From contig NZ_LTAO01000001.1 in assembly GCF_001590785.1 (NCBI RefSeq), positions 186,001 through 250,000 of the forward strand: DNA of 64,000 nt, in the 5' to 3' direction. The position numbers and the translations under genes were made by a program. The notes beneath the pieces were generated by a model that saw only the letters and a program-made list of their open reading frames with translations, searched no databases and had not been told where the DNA came from. This document shows, piece by piece, positions 22,226 through 32,458 of the stretch. The stretch is from Alkalihalobacillus trypoxylicola. GTDB lineage: Bacteria; Bacillota; Bacilli; Bacillales; Bacillaceae_D. The number at the start of each line of letters is the position of its first letter. Position 1 is the stretch's first letter.

Positions 22226-23140
22226 CTAGTACACATTGTGTAGATTCATTAGTGGACTTGAAGAAATCGCTTTTACTGATAATTGCGAGCTATCCAAACT
22301 CCTCAAATATCGCTCCGTTATATTTATATCACTGTGTCCTAAAAGTTTGGATAAACTGTAGATGTCAATGCCAGATAAGACACTCTGTACTGCAAAATAA
22401 TGCCTAAACATATGTGGTGAAACCCTCTTACTATCTATGCCAACACGCTTTGAAGACTCTTTAACTAAGTTATAAACTGCTACAGTAGACATTGACTTAC
22501 CCTGATAAGCTAAAAAATAGTGGTCACTTTGCTTAATCCTACCTTTAAAATATTGACGTTTTACTCTCTCATATTTAATTAATATCTTTTTTAACGCTGG
22601 AGAAATAAAAACCAATCTCTCTTTACTCCCTTTTCCGAAAACTAAAATTTCCGTCTCACGTACATTAACCTCCTTCAATCCAGAAACTTCCATCGCTCTT
22701 AAACCGCAGTCAGTCATAATACACAAAATTGCCAAATTTCTGGTATTTAAGAAATCATTGCCTTTAAAGGAGTTCATCATTTTTACGACTTCGTTTGTTG
22801 TTAGTCCAGTTAATACAAGTTTAGGTACTTTTGGTAGAGCCACTTTATCCATCGGACTCTTAACTAAATATTCTTCATTAACACACCAGTTAAAAAATGC
22901 CTTAACTTGTTTAGCCATACTTTGAATAGACTGGGGTTTTAACCCTGAATTTTGCTTATATCTTAAATAGGCTTTCATGTCTGCTTGGTGAATCGATGTA
23001 AGCTCTGTTATACCTCTCTTCTCAACTAAAAAAGCTTTGAGTTGCTTATATTCTTGACGTTTATTAATCATAGTTTTCTTTGTATAATTTCGTGCAAGAC
23101 AGTGATACTCATATTCCATAAACGCATCCTCTAATAGCAT
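22226..23140 (-). CDS. Prophage integrase, tyrosine recombinase
   Basis: A complete phage-type tyrosine recombinase. The N-terminal SAM-like core-binding region (TKKTMINKRQEYKQLKAFLV, then YLRYKQNSGLKPQSIQSMAK) is followed by the catalytic residues Arg151 (CGLRAMEVSGL), His246/Arg249 (SPHMFRHYFAV), His272 (LLGHSDINITERYLR) and Tyr281, numbered from the longer start. ATG at 23138–23140 has AGAGGTGA upstream. It sits at the right end of the prophage next to host yneF, as expected for site-specific integration. It would catalyse integration and, with an excisionase not seen here, excision. Confidence 0.93.
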   Translation of the reverse strand: MLLEDAFMEYEYHCLARNYTKKTMINKRQEYKQLKAFLVEKRGITELTSIHQADMKAYLRYKQNSGLKPQSIQSMAKQVKAFFNWCVNEEYLVKSPMDKVALPKVPKLVLTGLTTNEVVKMMNSFKGNDFLNTRNLAILCIMTDCGLRAMEVSGLKEVNVRETEILVFGKGSKERLVFISPALKKILIKYERVKRQYFKGRIKQSDHYFLAYQGKSMSTVAVYNLVKESSKRVGIDSKRVSPHMFRHYFAVQSVLSGIDIYSLSKLLGHSDINITERYLRSLDSSQLSVKAISSSPLMNLHNVY

Positions 23141-23220
23141 TAATTTCACCTCTACACTTAATCTATCCTTTTGGAAATTAAAGCAGAAAAATTAACCAAA
23201 ATCCCTTTTAAAACACAAAA

Positions 23221-23266
23221 AAATCACATCCTCTCCTTAATTTTACATACGGAGATAATGTGATTT
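23221..23266 (-). terminator. Host terminator near the prophage boundary
   Basis: AAATCACAT…CCTCTCC pairs with GGAG…ATGTGATTT; on the minus strand it is followed by TTTTTTTGTGTTTT. It is in the right place to end the tkt–sirA–yneF direction of transcription, so the prophage/chromosome junction probably lies between here and the integrase gene (about 23,150–23,220). Confidence 0.6.
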
Positions 23267-23396
23267 AAAAGTAAATTAATTGTAATTTTAAAAGAGTGAT
23301 GATGGATTAAGCCAATCAATATTTTAGAATATTAGATAACGTTAATTCAATAATCAAAACTCTTGTAACCCTTGTTATATCAGTAGTTTTTGTAGT

Positions 23397-23612
23397 TTAT
23401 TTCCCTTGCTGTCTTTGCATAGCCTGCATCATTTGGTTAATTTTCTTTTGCGATGGCTTTTGACCCATTTGCATCATCATTACTCGTAACATTTGCTCGT
23501 TAATTGGTGGATTTTTCTTCAAATAATTTTTCATTGTTGCCCTAGCAATAAAAAACCCAATAGCTAGTCCAGCTAATACGGCAGCTGTGTAACCAAGAAT
23601 ATGCCAAATCAT
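23397..23612 (-). CDS. yneF: YneF family small membrane protein (UPF0154)
   Basis: The 71-residue protein has an N-terminal membrane helix ([18 protein letters not shown]) and the conserved tail [20 protein letters not shown] and [12 protein letters not shown], which identify the YneF/UPF0154 family. Function unknown. Gene order sirA–yneF and tkt matches B. subtilis. Confidence 0.92.
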   Translation of the reverse strand: MIWHILGYTAAVLAGLAIGFFIARATMKNYLKKNPPINEQMLRVMMMQMGQKPSQKKINQMMQAMQRQQGK

Positions 23613-23754
23613 TCCAACTTCCTCCTTCGACCTTTAAAACATTCAAGCTAAGCGACATCATGTGCTTGACTCAATCTTTTTCATTATATCTTAATGAAGA
23701 TCGTTTTAAAAGGTCTAAAAAATCAGTTTTATAAATATTCTCCCTTAAAACGAT
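23613..23754. other. Short gap between yneF and sirA
   Basis: AT-rich, no gene. A plus-strand open frame through this region is the shadow of sirA. Confidence 0.4.
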
Positions 23755-24213
23755 TTAATTCCAAGAAACACCAGTTAAATATTTGGCTTGTCGTATCGGA
23801 TTTAACCACCCAAAATGCTTTTGTTCAACATCTACAGCGAAAAAGCAAGGGTCAATCTTTCTTAATACCTCAAAATAAATCGTTTCCGCATCTAATGCCC
23901 CTTGTGATGTCACCGTCAAATAATGCTGATTTATAATGAGATCAGCTGAGCTAAATGGCTCTTTGATTTGGACACGATGAATTTGCTCTGATTCAGAATA
24001 ACCTCTACTCTCTCTTAACGATTGTTTGATTCTTTGTTGCAATAATAAGGTTGGAAGAGGCTTGGAAATATACTCTATTTGTTTTTCAATAATGATTCGA
24101 TCTGCTAAAGAACCTCTCTCGCGATCAGAAAACAATTGAAAGAGTTTAGGTTCTTGTCCGAAATAATGACTAGCGACTTTTTCCTGTAATAAATACACTT
24201 GGTAACGTCTCAT
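23755..24213 (-). CDS. sirA: SirA, DnaA-inhibitory sporulation protein
   Basis: In B. subtilis SirA binds DnaA domain I and blocks new replication rounds at the onset of sporulation. This 152-residue protein shares the characteristic HYFGQEPKLFQLFSDRERGS, EKQIEYISKPLP, DAETIYFEVLRKIDPCFFA and the FGWLNPIRQ C-terminus of SirA/YneE. It lies between tkt and yneF, as in B. subtilis. Confidence 0.9.
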   Translation of the reverse strand: MRRYQVYLLQEKVASHYFGQEPKLFQLFSDRERGSLADRIIIEKQIEYISKPLPTLLLQQRIKQSLRESRGYSESEQIHRVQIKEPFSSADLIINQHYLTVTSQGALDAETIYFEVLRKIDPCFFAVDVEQKHFGWLNPIRQAKYLTGVSWN

Positions 24214-24382
24214 TATGAACAGCTCCTTCAGACAAGTTTTTTTCTATTATACCTATTCCCCAGTAAAATCTCTGTCTGTTTGTAGGAGAAGGAAACCACT
24301 GTTTTTGTCGAAATTTTGCTACTATAGGATACTTTTCTGCTACCAAGAGTAAGAAATGTCGAAATCTTTGTAATCGCTAAAA

Positions 24383-24409
24383 AACCCCTTCCTAATAAGG
24401 AAAGGGGTT
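24383..24409 (-). terminator. Terminator after tkt
   Basis: AACCCCTTCC (24383–24392) pairs with GGAAAGGGGTT; on the minus strand it is followed by TTTTTTAGCG. A strong intrinsic terminator of the transketolase gene. Confidence 0.85.
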
Positions 24410-24421
24410 AAGATGCATCGT

Positions 24422-26419
24422 TTATTTTAATAAAGCTTTTGCTTTTGCTGCAACGTTTTCTGCTGTAAAGCCATATTCAGATAAAATTTTATCAGCAGGT
24501 GCTGAAGCTCCAAACGTATCGATCGCTAGAACATCCCCATGATCACCTACGTATTTAGCCCAACCTATGGAAGAACCCATTTCAATCCCTAAACGAGCTT
24601 TAACGGATGATGGCAATACAGAGTTTTTATATTCATCCGATTGCTTTTCAAAGCGATCCCAGCTTGGCATACTAACTACAGAAGCTTGAATTCCTTCTTT
24701 TTCTAATAAAGACTGCGCTTCAACCGCTAAAGGTACTTCTGAACCAGAAGCTAGCAATAATACCTCGGCTTCTTCTTTTGCTTTCGAAACCACATATGCT
24801 CCTTTTTTGACACCTTCATAAGCATGCTCGTCGGTACCTTCAATTGTTTTAAGGTTTTGTCGAGTTAATACTAATGCAGTAGGAACCTCCTTGCTCTCAA
24901 GTGCAAGTTTCCAAGCAGCAACTGTTTCATTACTATCTCCAGGTCGGATAACAGACAATCCCGGCATAGCACGTAAAGCAGCTAATTGCTCGACTGGCTC
25001 ATGAGTTGGTCCATCTTCCCCTACAGCAATACTATCGTGCGTGAAAATATAAATAACTGGTAACTTCATTAGTGCAGCTAATCGAATAGCAGGTCTTAAG
25101 TAATCAGAAAAAACAAAGAAGGTTGCTCCAAATACTTTTAAACCTCCGTGTAATGCCATTCCGTTGATAGCCGTTCCCATCGCAAACTCACGAACCCCAA
25201 ACCAAATGTTCTTTCCTTCATAGCTGTTACGTGAATAGTCACCTAAATCCTTCATATAAGATTTATTAGAACCAGCAAGGTCGGCAGAACCACCAAAAAT
25301 TTGTGGTACATTTTGAGCAAAAGCATTTAATGCTTCTCCAGAAGATGAACGTGTAGCAACGCTTGAGCCAGCTTCATATGTTGGAGCTTGACTATCCCAA
25401 CCTTCAGGAAGTTCACCTGAAGTAGCTAACTCATACTGCTTCGCTAATTCTGGATACTCTTTTTTATAAGAAGCGAATAGCTGATTCCACTCATCTTCTT
25501 TTTTCTGACCTTGTTGTTTTTGTTCAGAGAAAAATTGAGCCACTTCATCTGGTACATGAAAATCTTCTTCAAAGGTCCATTTATAGTAATCCTTTGTTAG
25601 TTTGATTTCATCATCACCTAGAGGAGCACCATGAGAGGCAGATTTTCCTGATTTATTAGGTGAACCGTAACCAATGACCGTTTTCACTTCAATTAATGTC
25701 GGACGCTCGTCTGCTTGAGCTTGCTCAATGGCTCGTCCTATTTCTTCTAAATCTCTTCCGTCTTCAACACGAATCACTTGCCATCCGTATGCTTTGTAAC
25801 GATCTTCCACATTCTCAGAGAAAGAAAGGTTTAGATCTCCATCTAAAGAAATATCGTTAGAATCATACAGAACAATAAGACGTCCAAGCTTCAAATGGGC
25901 CGCTAAAGAGGCTGCTTCTGCAGATACTCCTTCCATTAAATCTCCATCTCCACAAATACTATATGTAAAGTGATCAACAATTGGGAAATTTTCTTTATTA
26001 TATGTAGCAGCTAAATGACTTTCTGCCATCGCCATACCTACAGCCATTCCTATTCCTTGACCTAATGGACCAGTTGTTGCTTCAACTCCTGGAGTATGAC
26101 CATATTCAGGATGCCCAGGTGTCTTACTTCCCCACTGTCTAAATTGCTTTAAATCCTCAATTGAGACATCGTACCCAGTCAAATGTAATAAACTATATAG
26201 GAGCATTGAGCCATGACCGGCTGATAAAACAAAACGGTCACGATTATCCCAGTTTGGATTGCTTGGATTATGGTTCATAAATTTCGTCCATAAACTAAAC
26301 GCCATAGGTGCGGCACCCATTGGCATACCTGGATGACCAGAATTTGCTTTTTGAACAGAATCAATTGATAATGTTCGAATCGTATTAATAGCTAATTGTT
26401 CAACATTTGTTGTCAACAT
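24422..26419 (-). CDS. tkt: Transketolase
   Basis: Thiamine-diphosphate enzyme of the pentose phosphate pathway that moves two-carbon ketol units between sugar phosphates. The 665-residue product has the TPP/metal motif [20 protein letters not shown], the [20 protein letters not shown] loop, [17 protein letters not shown] and [12 protein letters not shown]. Length and order are typical. Flanked by ynzC and sirA as in B. subtilis, with a strong terminator downstream. Confidence 0.96.
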   Translation of the reverse strand: MLTTNVEQLAINTIRTLSIDSVQKANSGHPGMPMGAAPMAFSLWTKFMNHNPSNPNWDNRDRFVLSAGHGSMLLYSLLHLTGYDVSIEDLKQFRQWGSKTPGHPEYGHTPGVEATTGPLGQGIGMAVGMAMAESHLAATYNKENFPIVDHFTYSICGDGDLMEGVSAEAASLAAHLKLGRLIVLYDSNDISLDGDLNLSFSENVEDRYKAYGWQVIRVEDGRDLEEIGRAIEQAQADERPTLIEVKTVIGYGSPNKSGKSASHGAPLGDDEIKLTKDYYKWTFEEDFHVPDEVAQFFSEQKQQGQKKEDEWNQLFASYKKEYPELAKQYELATSGELPEGWDSQAPTYEAGSSVATRSSSGEALNAFAQNVPQIFGGSADLAGSNKSYMKDLGDYSRNSYEGKNIWFGVREFAMGTAINGMALHGGLKVFGATFFVFSDYLRPAIRLAALMKLPVIYIFTHDSIAVGEDGPTHEPVEQLAALRAMPGLSVIRPGDSNETVAAWKLALESKEVPTALVLTRQNLKTIEGTDEHAYEGVKKGAYVVSKAKEEAEVLLLASGSEVPLAVEAQSLLEKEGIQASVVSMPSWDRFEKQSDEYKNSVLPSSVKARLGIEMGSSIGWAKYVGDHGDVLAIDTFGASAPADKILSEYGFTAENVAAKAKALLK

Positions 26420-26660
26420 GCTTCATCCTTTCCACACTTAACATTTTCTCGTTATAATCATATACTTTCTTACTGCATAGTACAAGAGTTACCATTATGA
26501 ATATTTTCTTTCATTTTTAAAAATTCTGTTAATCTCATTTTAAATATTATGTTACGAAAGAAAACTACTATACTTTTCAGGATAGTAGCTATCTTTTAAT
26601 AGAAGATATTCATCATGAAAATACTCTCTTACTTTCATTCATGAGGGATTCAATATTTAA

Positions 26661-26900
26661 TTATTGTTGGAAACCCCGATACGTTTTTTTACTTTCCCTT
26701 AATGCATTAGGAGTCACGTCATCTCCCTTTTCATCTACTACTTTTACATTGTGAAGTTGATTTTTAAATGAATTTCTAAAGGTATTTAAATACTCTTGTC
26801 TAAGTTTGTGTTGTTCCTTCTCCTCAGATTTTGTAAGTCCTCCCGCCTTTGCGCGTTTGGACAATTCATTTATTCGATCGATTTTATCCTTCGATAACAT
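26661..26900 (-). CDS. ynzC: DUF896 (YnzC) protein
   Basis: From ATG 26898–26900 the protein is 79 residues: [20 protein letters not shown], then [20 protein letters not shown] and [20 protein letters not shown], which is the YnzC/DUF896 pattern. In B. subtilis it is an SOS-operon protein (yneA–yneB–ynzC); here it lies further from yneB, separated by a TraB-like gene and a repeat copy, so it may no longer be co-transcribed. AAAGTGAG is a weak RBS. Confidence 0.9.
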   Translation of the reverse strand: MLSKDKIDRINELSKRAKAGGLTKSEEKEQHKLRQEYLNTFRNSFKNQLHNVKVVDEKGDDVTPNALRESKKTYRGFQQ

Positions 26901-26935
26901 CTTATTCACTCACTTTCTAATTTTAAAAAATTAAC

Positions 26936-27215
26936 TAATTGAATCCATTTCATCATTCTTATCTTATAATGAAAACCGAACGATTTGGTTTTTGATTTTC
27001 ACTTTAGGTAGATGCTTTCCCAAGGGCTTGTCTTCAGCTAACTCCGACTTCGCAGGGCTTCGTCAGAGTGGATCTTCAAACTGCGCTCATCCTTTGGGAG
27101 TCACTACCTACCGTTTCAATCAAGAATTTCATTCGCAAACGTTTAAAACATATTTTATAAGAAACGTTCGATTTTATTCGTTTATAGATCAATTATGAAA
27201 TTCACTCAATCCTAT
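26936..27215 (+). repeat. Structured repeat, copy 1 (full length)
   Basis: The unit opens with TTTCATCATTCTTATC then CCGAACGATTTGG, has a long stem TAGGTAGATGCTTTCCCAAGG with CCTTTGGGAGTCACTACCTA, an inner hairpin ACTCCGAC…CAGAGT and ends CAATTATGAAATTCACTC. Terminal TTTCAT…ATGAAA are inverted. Seven copies are seen in the window (26936, 29990, 35746, 49065, 49320, 56290, 56525). A short open frame MIFTLGRCFPKGLSSANSDF in it is not a gene. A MITE-like or RNA-level element. Confidence 0.8.
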
Positions 27216-27462
27216 GAATGACAGGTCTAATTCTAGCTTTTACCCATGCTTACATCACAGATAATAAAAATGCCTGCTTACACAAACAGTTTAGCATGTG
27301 TACTTTTGTTACCGCAACTTTCGGAATTAGAATGAGATTGGAAATCTTGATAGTTGTTTATTCATGATAAGTATTTTTACACTTACTCAGATTTGTTTGC
27401 GATTTAAGGTACGCTTCTGACACTAGCTACCGATTTTTTTTTTACTATTTTGTCCTTTAAAA

Positions 27463-27510
27463 ATAAAAAAGAAGCTTCCCTCACTAAATGTAAAAGGAAA
27501 ACTTCTCAAA
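27463..27510 (-). terminator. Terminator after the TraB-like gene
   Basis: AGAAGCTTCC near 27470 pairs with GGAAAACTTCT near 27498–27508, with T-run on the minus strand (TTTTTATTTTTAAAGG). Follows the stop of the TraB-like gene at 27557. Confidence 0.55.
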
Positions 27511-27556
27511 TTATGTGTTTTATAAGAAAGAAAAAAGTAAATTCGCAAAAGCCTTA

Positions 27557-28537
27557 TTAATAAATATGTTCAATCTCATACCCCATATCTTCTAGAATGG
27601 AAGGAATACTCGGCTCCATTAAGACATGAGCCGTTCCGACAAAAACAAAATACGTTTGCCCAGAATCCTCTTGTAAAATCTCATCAATTTGTACTGCCAT
27701 TCCCATGTTTCTTTCATCATTAATAGCTTCCCAATATTCGTCATCAATGCCCGCCTCATCAAAACTCTCTGTCATATTAGCTAAGGCTTCATAATTTCCA
27801 TCTAGCCAATCTTGAGCCAATTGTTCTACATTTTTAATTTCTTCATCGAAATTCTCGATCATGAACTCTAGGGTTTGAATTTGTGTTTCTAAAGACAGGT
27901 CACTCAGCATATTATATTGGAGTTCTTCACTTTCCAATGGACGGATTTCCTTTCCAGCTGCTTCAGCTCGTTCTAAGAAGTATAAATCTACTGCATAATT
28001 TGGAGATATCGTAGACTCTTGTACAATCATTTGAAACAGAAATCCTAGCTCAACATACCAAGGCTGAAAATGATTCACCATATCCATTTCTAAGTCATAT
28101 CTTTCTAAAATAACCTGTAATTGTTCATAAGCATCTTCTGACAGTAAATCGTCTAATGTCGTTTCATCTTCAAGCATTGCTAAATCTATTAAATCATCAG
28201 GTGACATGGTCATTTCTAATAAATTGATTTCTGGTAATACAACGTCTGCATTTTCAAAAGCACCTTCAATTTCTGGGTGCAGCGGATAAAAATCTTCTGT
28301 CCCTACATGAATCGTTCCTTGCATGTAAACTTCCGTATCACCTGATTCCACTTTCCAGAGAAATCCACCATTATCGGTTTCTTCTTGAGCTTCTTCCTCA
28401 TTGACCTCCTCCTCTTGTGCTTCACCGTTTTCACTCGTACCTGTTTCTGTTTCCTGTGATTCCTCAACTGTTTCAGTATCATCATTACATGCAACAAGTG
28501 CTATTGATAATAGTAAAAGTAGTATATATTTTTTCAT
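27557..28537 (-). CDS. TraB/GumN family lipoprotein
   Basis: The protein begins MKKYILLLLLSIALVACNDD, a lipoprotein signal peptide with Cys17 as lipidation site, then a glutamate-rich linker (EEEVNEEEAQEETDNG). The mature part carries the TraB/GumN signature: LWKVESGDTEVYMQGTIHVG, then TEDFYPLHPEIEGAFENADV, ending FVFVGTAHVLMEPSIPSILE. Family members are putative metalloproteases or chaperones of unclear role. It is separated from yneB by a repeat and small genes. Confidence 0.88.
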   Translation of the reverse strand: MKKYILLLLLSIALVACNDDTETVEESQETETGTSENGEAQEEEVNEEEAQEETDNGGFLWKVESGDTEVYMQGTIHVGTEDFYPLHPEIEGAFENADVVLPEINLLEMTMSPDDLIDLAMLEDETTLDDLLSEDAYEQLQVILERYDLEMDMVNHFQPWYVELGFLFQMIVQESTISPNYAVDLYFLERAEAAGKEIRPLESEELQYNMLSDLSLETQIQTLEFMIENFDEEIKNVEQLAQDWLDGNYEALANMTESFDEAGIDDEYWEAINDERNMGMAVQIDEILQEDSGQTYFVFVGTAHVLMEPSIPSILEDMGYEIEHIY

Positions 28538-28815
28538 TTGATTTCCCCCAAATCCTATTTTTTTCTTCTCTGAACCTTTAATTTCCTAAATAAAGGTAAA
28601 TAAAACCTGATTTTCAAAAGGATGTTTTCGTACATATTTTTTTCTTTTGGCATTAAAAAGGCATTTATTCACTATTTTATTGTATGATTAGAGGAAGATT
28701 TCTTCATCAACTAAAGGGGAGAAAAGTCTTATAAGTTTTCTCCAAAAACGATTAGCAGTTAAAAGCAGGATTAGTAAGACTAGAAAAAATTAAAAAAGGA
28801 GAAATAGAAGATATT

Positions 28816-29403
28816 ATGACTAAAAGAAACTTTTATATTATACTTTCTTTCCTTCTTTTAAATGGAATATATCTTATGTTACATTTTGGACATTTTTTCC
28901 TAGTTTACTTAGGTATTTCAGGATTCTACCCAATACTTCTCCTCAATGGAGTGTTCTTAGTGTCTGTCAGTTTTTTTAAGCACTTCCCTAAAATTTTAAG
29001 AACAATTTCGAACATCCTGGCTCTATCCTTTATCACCATTTTCCTCGTCTGTTTCATGGTTGTTTCATTGTTCGGACCTACTTATCTCACATTAGAATCT
29101 AAAAATGGAGATTTGAAAGTAACAGTTGAATATACTGATTCATCATTTTTAGATATACATCTAGGAATGAATTTATATGAAACGACTGGCTTTTTTGCTC
29201 ACAAGTTAAATGAAGATAAAATAGATGTGATGGTTATAATGAATCAGGCAGACGGACGCCCTTCTAGTTTTTTCCTTGGACTTGAAGGTGCATATTGGAC
29301 CGAAGATAGCCAAATTCACTTACCAGTATGGCGAAATGAAGTCACTTTAAACGTCAGCCGTTCAAGTTCAATTACAGGTGGAGAACCCCTTCATATACAG
29401 TAA
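28816..29403 (+). CDS. Unknown membrane protein, DUF5412-like
   Basis: A 195-residue protein with three N-terminal membrane segments (YIILSFLLLNGIYLMLHFG, then GFYPILLLNGVFLVSVSFF and SNILALSFITIFLVCFMVVS) and an extracellular beta-rich C-terminus (LESKNGDLKVTVEYTDSSFL). No family recognised with certainty. AAAAAAGGAGAAAT is the RBS before ATG. Confidence 0.55.
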   Translation: MTKRNFYIILSFLLLNGIYLMLHFGHFFLVYLGISGFYPILLLNGVFLVSVSFFKHFPKILRTISNILALSFITIFLVCFMVVSLFGPTYLTLESKNGDLKVTVEYTDSSFLDIHLGMNLYETTGFFAHKLNEDKIDVMVIMNQADGRPSSFFLGLEGAYWTEDSQIHLPVWRNEVTLNVSRSSSITGGEPLHIQ

Positions 29404-29457
29404 GATGAAGATGAACTATTGAAAGCAAGAATGCCACTTCTTCAACAATATTAGAGT

Positions 29458-29673
29458 TTAATAATAGAAATCGCTAGCAAATTCTACATGCTTGAATTCT
29501 GCAATATTTTGATAATGTAATTGTTTTAAACCATTTAAATGTATTTCTACTAATGTCTCTAACTCCATTTGTTTGGTTAAATGATTGAAGGTTAATAGTT
29601 TCCACTGCTTTTTATTTCTTGCTTCTAGTAAATGGTCTAAGATTTCTTTTAAGAATTTCATTCCTTGCCCCAT
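29458..29673 (-). CDS. Small unknown protein
   Basis: The likely start is the second Met (MGQGMKFLKEILDHLLEARN), with AAAAGGA about eleven bases upstream. The 71-residue product has an N-terminal helix and LVEIHLNGLKQLHYQNIAEF. Not a family I know. It lies between the DUF5412-like gene and a terminator. Confidence 0.4.
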   Translation of the reverse strand: MGQGMKFLKEILDHLLEARNKKQWKLLTFNHLTKQMELETLVEIHLNGLKQLHYQNIAEFKHVEFASDFYY

Positions 29674-29717
29674 TATAGATACCATCCTTTTAGGCTAGTA
29701 TGATAACTCAACAACAA

Positions 29718-29745
29718 AAAACGTTAATCCTCTTAGAATTAACGC
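29718..29745 (-). terminator. Terminator in the 29686–30246 gap
   Basis: CGTTAAT (29722–29728) pairs with ATTAACG (29738–29744), with TTTTTTGTTG on the minus strand. It would end transcripts coming from yneB, or isolate the small gene at 29458. The remainder of the gap is a repeat copy and AT-rich sequence. Confidence 0.55.
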
Positions 29746-29989
29746 CACTTAAACTTTATTTTAATTCAACCATATCTCACAAACCGAATAAATAAAATCT
29801 AATTGAACATAGAATAGTTTAAGTAACTAAAGTTCTCCCTTACTACTAAAATACTTAAAAGTGATTATCGAAAAAATTACTTATAGAGCCTTACTCTTGT
29901 AATTCCATTCAAAGGAAATACTTCAAGGTAAAGTTATATGCTCAATTGGAATACTTACTTCATTTATTCTTTTCAATAAATGAAGCAAT

Positions 29990-30245
29990 TTCATAATTCA
30001 TATCTTATAATGAAAAACGAACGATTAGGTTTTTGATTTCCTCTTTAGGTAGATGCTTTCCCAAGGGCTTGTCTTCAGCTAACTCCGACTACGCAGGGCA
30101 TCGTCAGAGTGGATCTTCAAACAGCGCTCATCCTTTGGGAGTTACTACCTATCGTTTCAATCAACAAGTTAATTCACAAACATTCAAAACATAACTTATA
30201 AGAAAAATTCGGTTCCATTCACATGTAGAGCAATTATGAAATTCA
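29990..30245 (+). repeat. Structured repeat, copy 2 (full length)
   Basis: Has TTTCATAATTCATATCTTAT and CCGAACGATTAGG-like start, TAGGTAGATGCTTTCCCAAGGG, TCCGACTACGCAGGGCATCG, CCTTTGGGAGTTACTACCTA and ends ATTATGAAATTCACTCA. It abuts the 3' end of yneB. Confidence 0.8.
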
Positions 30246-30246
30246 C

Positions 30247-30927
<681 letters not shown>

Positions 30928-30937
30928 TTACTGATAG

Positions 30938-31156
30938 TTACTGAGAGAAGGATGTCATACTCTTCTCTTTTTCTACTAATTGATCATATTCTGATTTGCT
31001 TAATATTCTTTCTTCTTGATCATCTTCAAAAGTTATCAAGGGCTCATTTTCAATCGTCGAACTCTTATCGACTTGTAATATAGGAAGTAGCATTAGTCCT
31101 AAAGTTAGAAAAGCTACTAGAATCATCATTTTATCTTGTCCTGTAATTTTTTTCAT
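30938..31156 (-). CDS. Small membrane protein in the yneA position
   Basis: From MKKITGQDKMMILVAFLTLG, with TTGAGGTGAATGTG upstream, the 72-residue product has one membrane helix (LVAFLTLGLMLLPILQV) and an acidic tail with SKSEYDQLVEKEKSMTSF. In B. subtilis YneA (SOS-induced division inhibitor) has TM plus LysM; no LysM is visible here, so homology is uncertain. It is divergently transcribed from lexA under SOS boxes, which supports an SOS role. Confidence 0.6.
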   Translation of the reverse strand: MKKITGQDKMMILVAFLTLGLMLLPILQVDKSSTIENEPLITFEDDQEERILSKSEYDQLVEKEKSMTSFSQ

Positions 31157-31204
31157 CACATTCACCTCAAATAGGAATATACGTTCTGTCACTTATACTA
31201 AACT

Positions 31205-31273
31205 AGAACATTTGTTTGTGTCAAGCTTTATTTAGAACTTATGTTTGCATTACATACGTTCGCATGTTACAAT
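31205..31273. promoter_or_regulatory. Three SOS (LexA) boxes and the lexA promoter
   Basis: AGAACATTTGTTTG (31205–31218), AGAACTTATGTTTG (31234–31247) and ATTACATACGTTCG (31249–31262) resemble the Gram-positive CGAACrnryGTTCG box. The plus promoter TTGCAT (31245–31250) and TACAAT (31268–31273), 17 bases apart, is covered by the second and third boxes. The first box would control the divergent yneA-position gene. Confidence 0.85.
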
Positions 31274-31310
31274 TTATTTAATCAAAGAAAAAGAAAAAAG
31301 GGGTGACATC

Positions 31311-31949
31311 GTGACACTTACTAAACTATCTAAAAGACAACAGGAAATTTTAGATTTTATAAAAATTGAAGTACGAAAAAAGGGTTATCCACCTTCTGTA
31401 CGTGAGATTGGTGAAGCAGTAGGGTTAGCTTCTAGTTCTACCGTTCATGGTCATTTATCTAGACTTGAGAAAAAGGGATACATTCGTCGCGATCCTACCA
31501 AACCAAGGGCAATTGAAGTGTTAGACTTAGACCAAGGACAAGTAGTAGAGATGGATTCTATTGACAGAAAAGTGAATCATATTCCTATTATTGGTAAAGT
31601 TACGGCTGGTTCTCCTATTACTGCCATTGAAAATATTGAAGGGTATTTACCATTGCCTGAGCATCTTTCTTCAAATGAACAAACTTACGTGCTTGTAATT
31701 GAAGGAGATAGTATGATAGAAGCTGGTATATTTAATGGTGACATGGTGATTGTTAAACAGCAGCAAACGGCTAATAATGGTGATATCATTGTTGCCATGA
31801 CAGAAGACGAAGAAGCGACGGTAAAAAGGTTCTTTAAAGAAAAAGACTTTATTCGCCTTCAGCCTGAGAATTCTACAATGGACCCTATTCTATTAAAAAA
31901 TGTTTCCATTCTAGGAAAAGTAATTGGTGTTTTTAGAACGATTCATTAA
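31311..31949 (+). CDS. lexA: LexA repressor
   Basis: SOS repressor that binds CGAACN4GTTCG and self-cleaves when stimulated by RecA. From GTG (31311–31313), with AAGGGGTG as RBS, the 212-residue product has an N-terminal winged helix ([40 protein letters not shown]), the VTAGSPI cleavage site (Ala-Gly), Ser in [15 protein letters not shown] and Lys in [13 protein letters not shown]. Followed by a perfect terminator. Confidence 0.97.
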   Translation: MTLTKLSKRQQEILDFIKIEVRKKGYPPSVREIGEAVGLASSSTVHGHLSRLEKKGYIRRDPTKPRAIEVLDLDQGQVVEMDSIDRKVNHIPIIGKVTAGSPITAIENIEGYLPLPEHLSSNEQTYVLVIEGDSMIEAGIFNGDMVIVKQQQTANNGDIIVAMTEDEEATVKRFFKEKDFIRLQPENSTMDPILLKNVSILGKVIGVFRTIH

Positions 31950-31960
31950 AGAGTATGTTA

Positions 31961-31993
31961 ACTACTAAAGGAATATTCCTTTAGTAGTTTTTT
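31961..31993 (+). terminator. lexA terminator
   Basis: ACTACTAAAGGAA pairs perfectly with TTCCTTTAGTAGT, followed by TTTTTTAT. Confidence 0.9.
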
Positions 31994-32107
31994 ATTTGTA
32001 TGATATTCGACAAATGTAACAGATATTGTTGAACGATTTAGGAAGGATTGATCGACTTTTTAGCTAATAAGTTTAGTAAGAAAAACCTAATCTTAGGAGG
32101 ATTTAGT

Positions 32108-32347
32108 GTGAATAATGAGGATCGTTTAATACTAATCGTTATAAAGGGTATGTGTGAGGGTCATGTTTTTCCATCGATTGAAACGTTATGTTTAAGTACA
32201 GGTCATTCTCGAAAAACATTGTTTCCCATTTTATATCGACTCAGTAAAGAAGGAAAGATTGCTTGGGTTAATGAGGATGCTGTCATGAGTGTTCCTAGCC
32301 AAAACCATAATTTAACTACATCAACTAGTGTGCAGAAAATCATTTAA
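32108..32347 (+). CDS. Small helix-turn-helix protein
   Basis: A GTG start (32108–32110) has AGGAGG seven bases upstream, better than the ATG at 32048 used by the longest frame. The 79-residue product (VNNEDRLILIVIKGMCEGHV) has SIETLCLSTGHSRKTLFPIL and YRLSKEGKIAWVNEDAVMSV, a winged HTH of the GntR/replication-initiator type. Function unknown; may be a regulator or remnant of a mobile element. Confidence 0.6.
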   Translation: MNNEDRLILIVIKGMCEGHVFPSIETLCLSTGHSRKTLFPILYRLSKEGKIAWVNEDAVMSVPSQNHNLTTSTSVQKII

Positions 32348-32364
32348 CATAAAAGAGAAAATGA

Positions 32365-32404
32365 AAGTGCTCTGAACGACATCGTCGCTAAGAGCACTTG
32401 TTTT
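32365..32404. terminator. Bidirectional terminator between the HTH gene and adhE
   Basis: AAGTGCTCT (32365–32373) pairs with AGAGCACTT (32391–32399), with T-rich flanks on both sides. Confidence 0.8.
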
Positions 32405-32458
32405 GATACTATACATTTTAAACTAGATCAGGCTATCACTTTTCGTAACTCGCTCCAC

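Noticed and set aside
26992-27198. Open frame MIFTLGRCFPKGLSSANSDF and its relatives at 49105, 56178 and 56476.
   Set aside because: They lie entirely inside copies of the structured repeat and have no ribosome sites; conservation follows the DNA stems.
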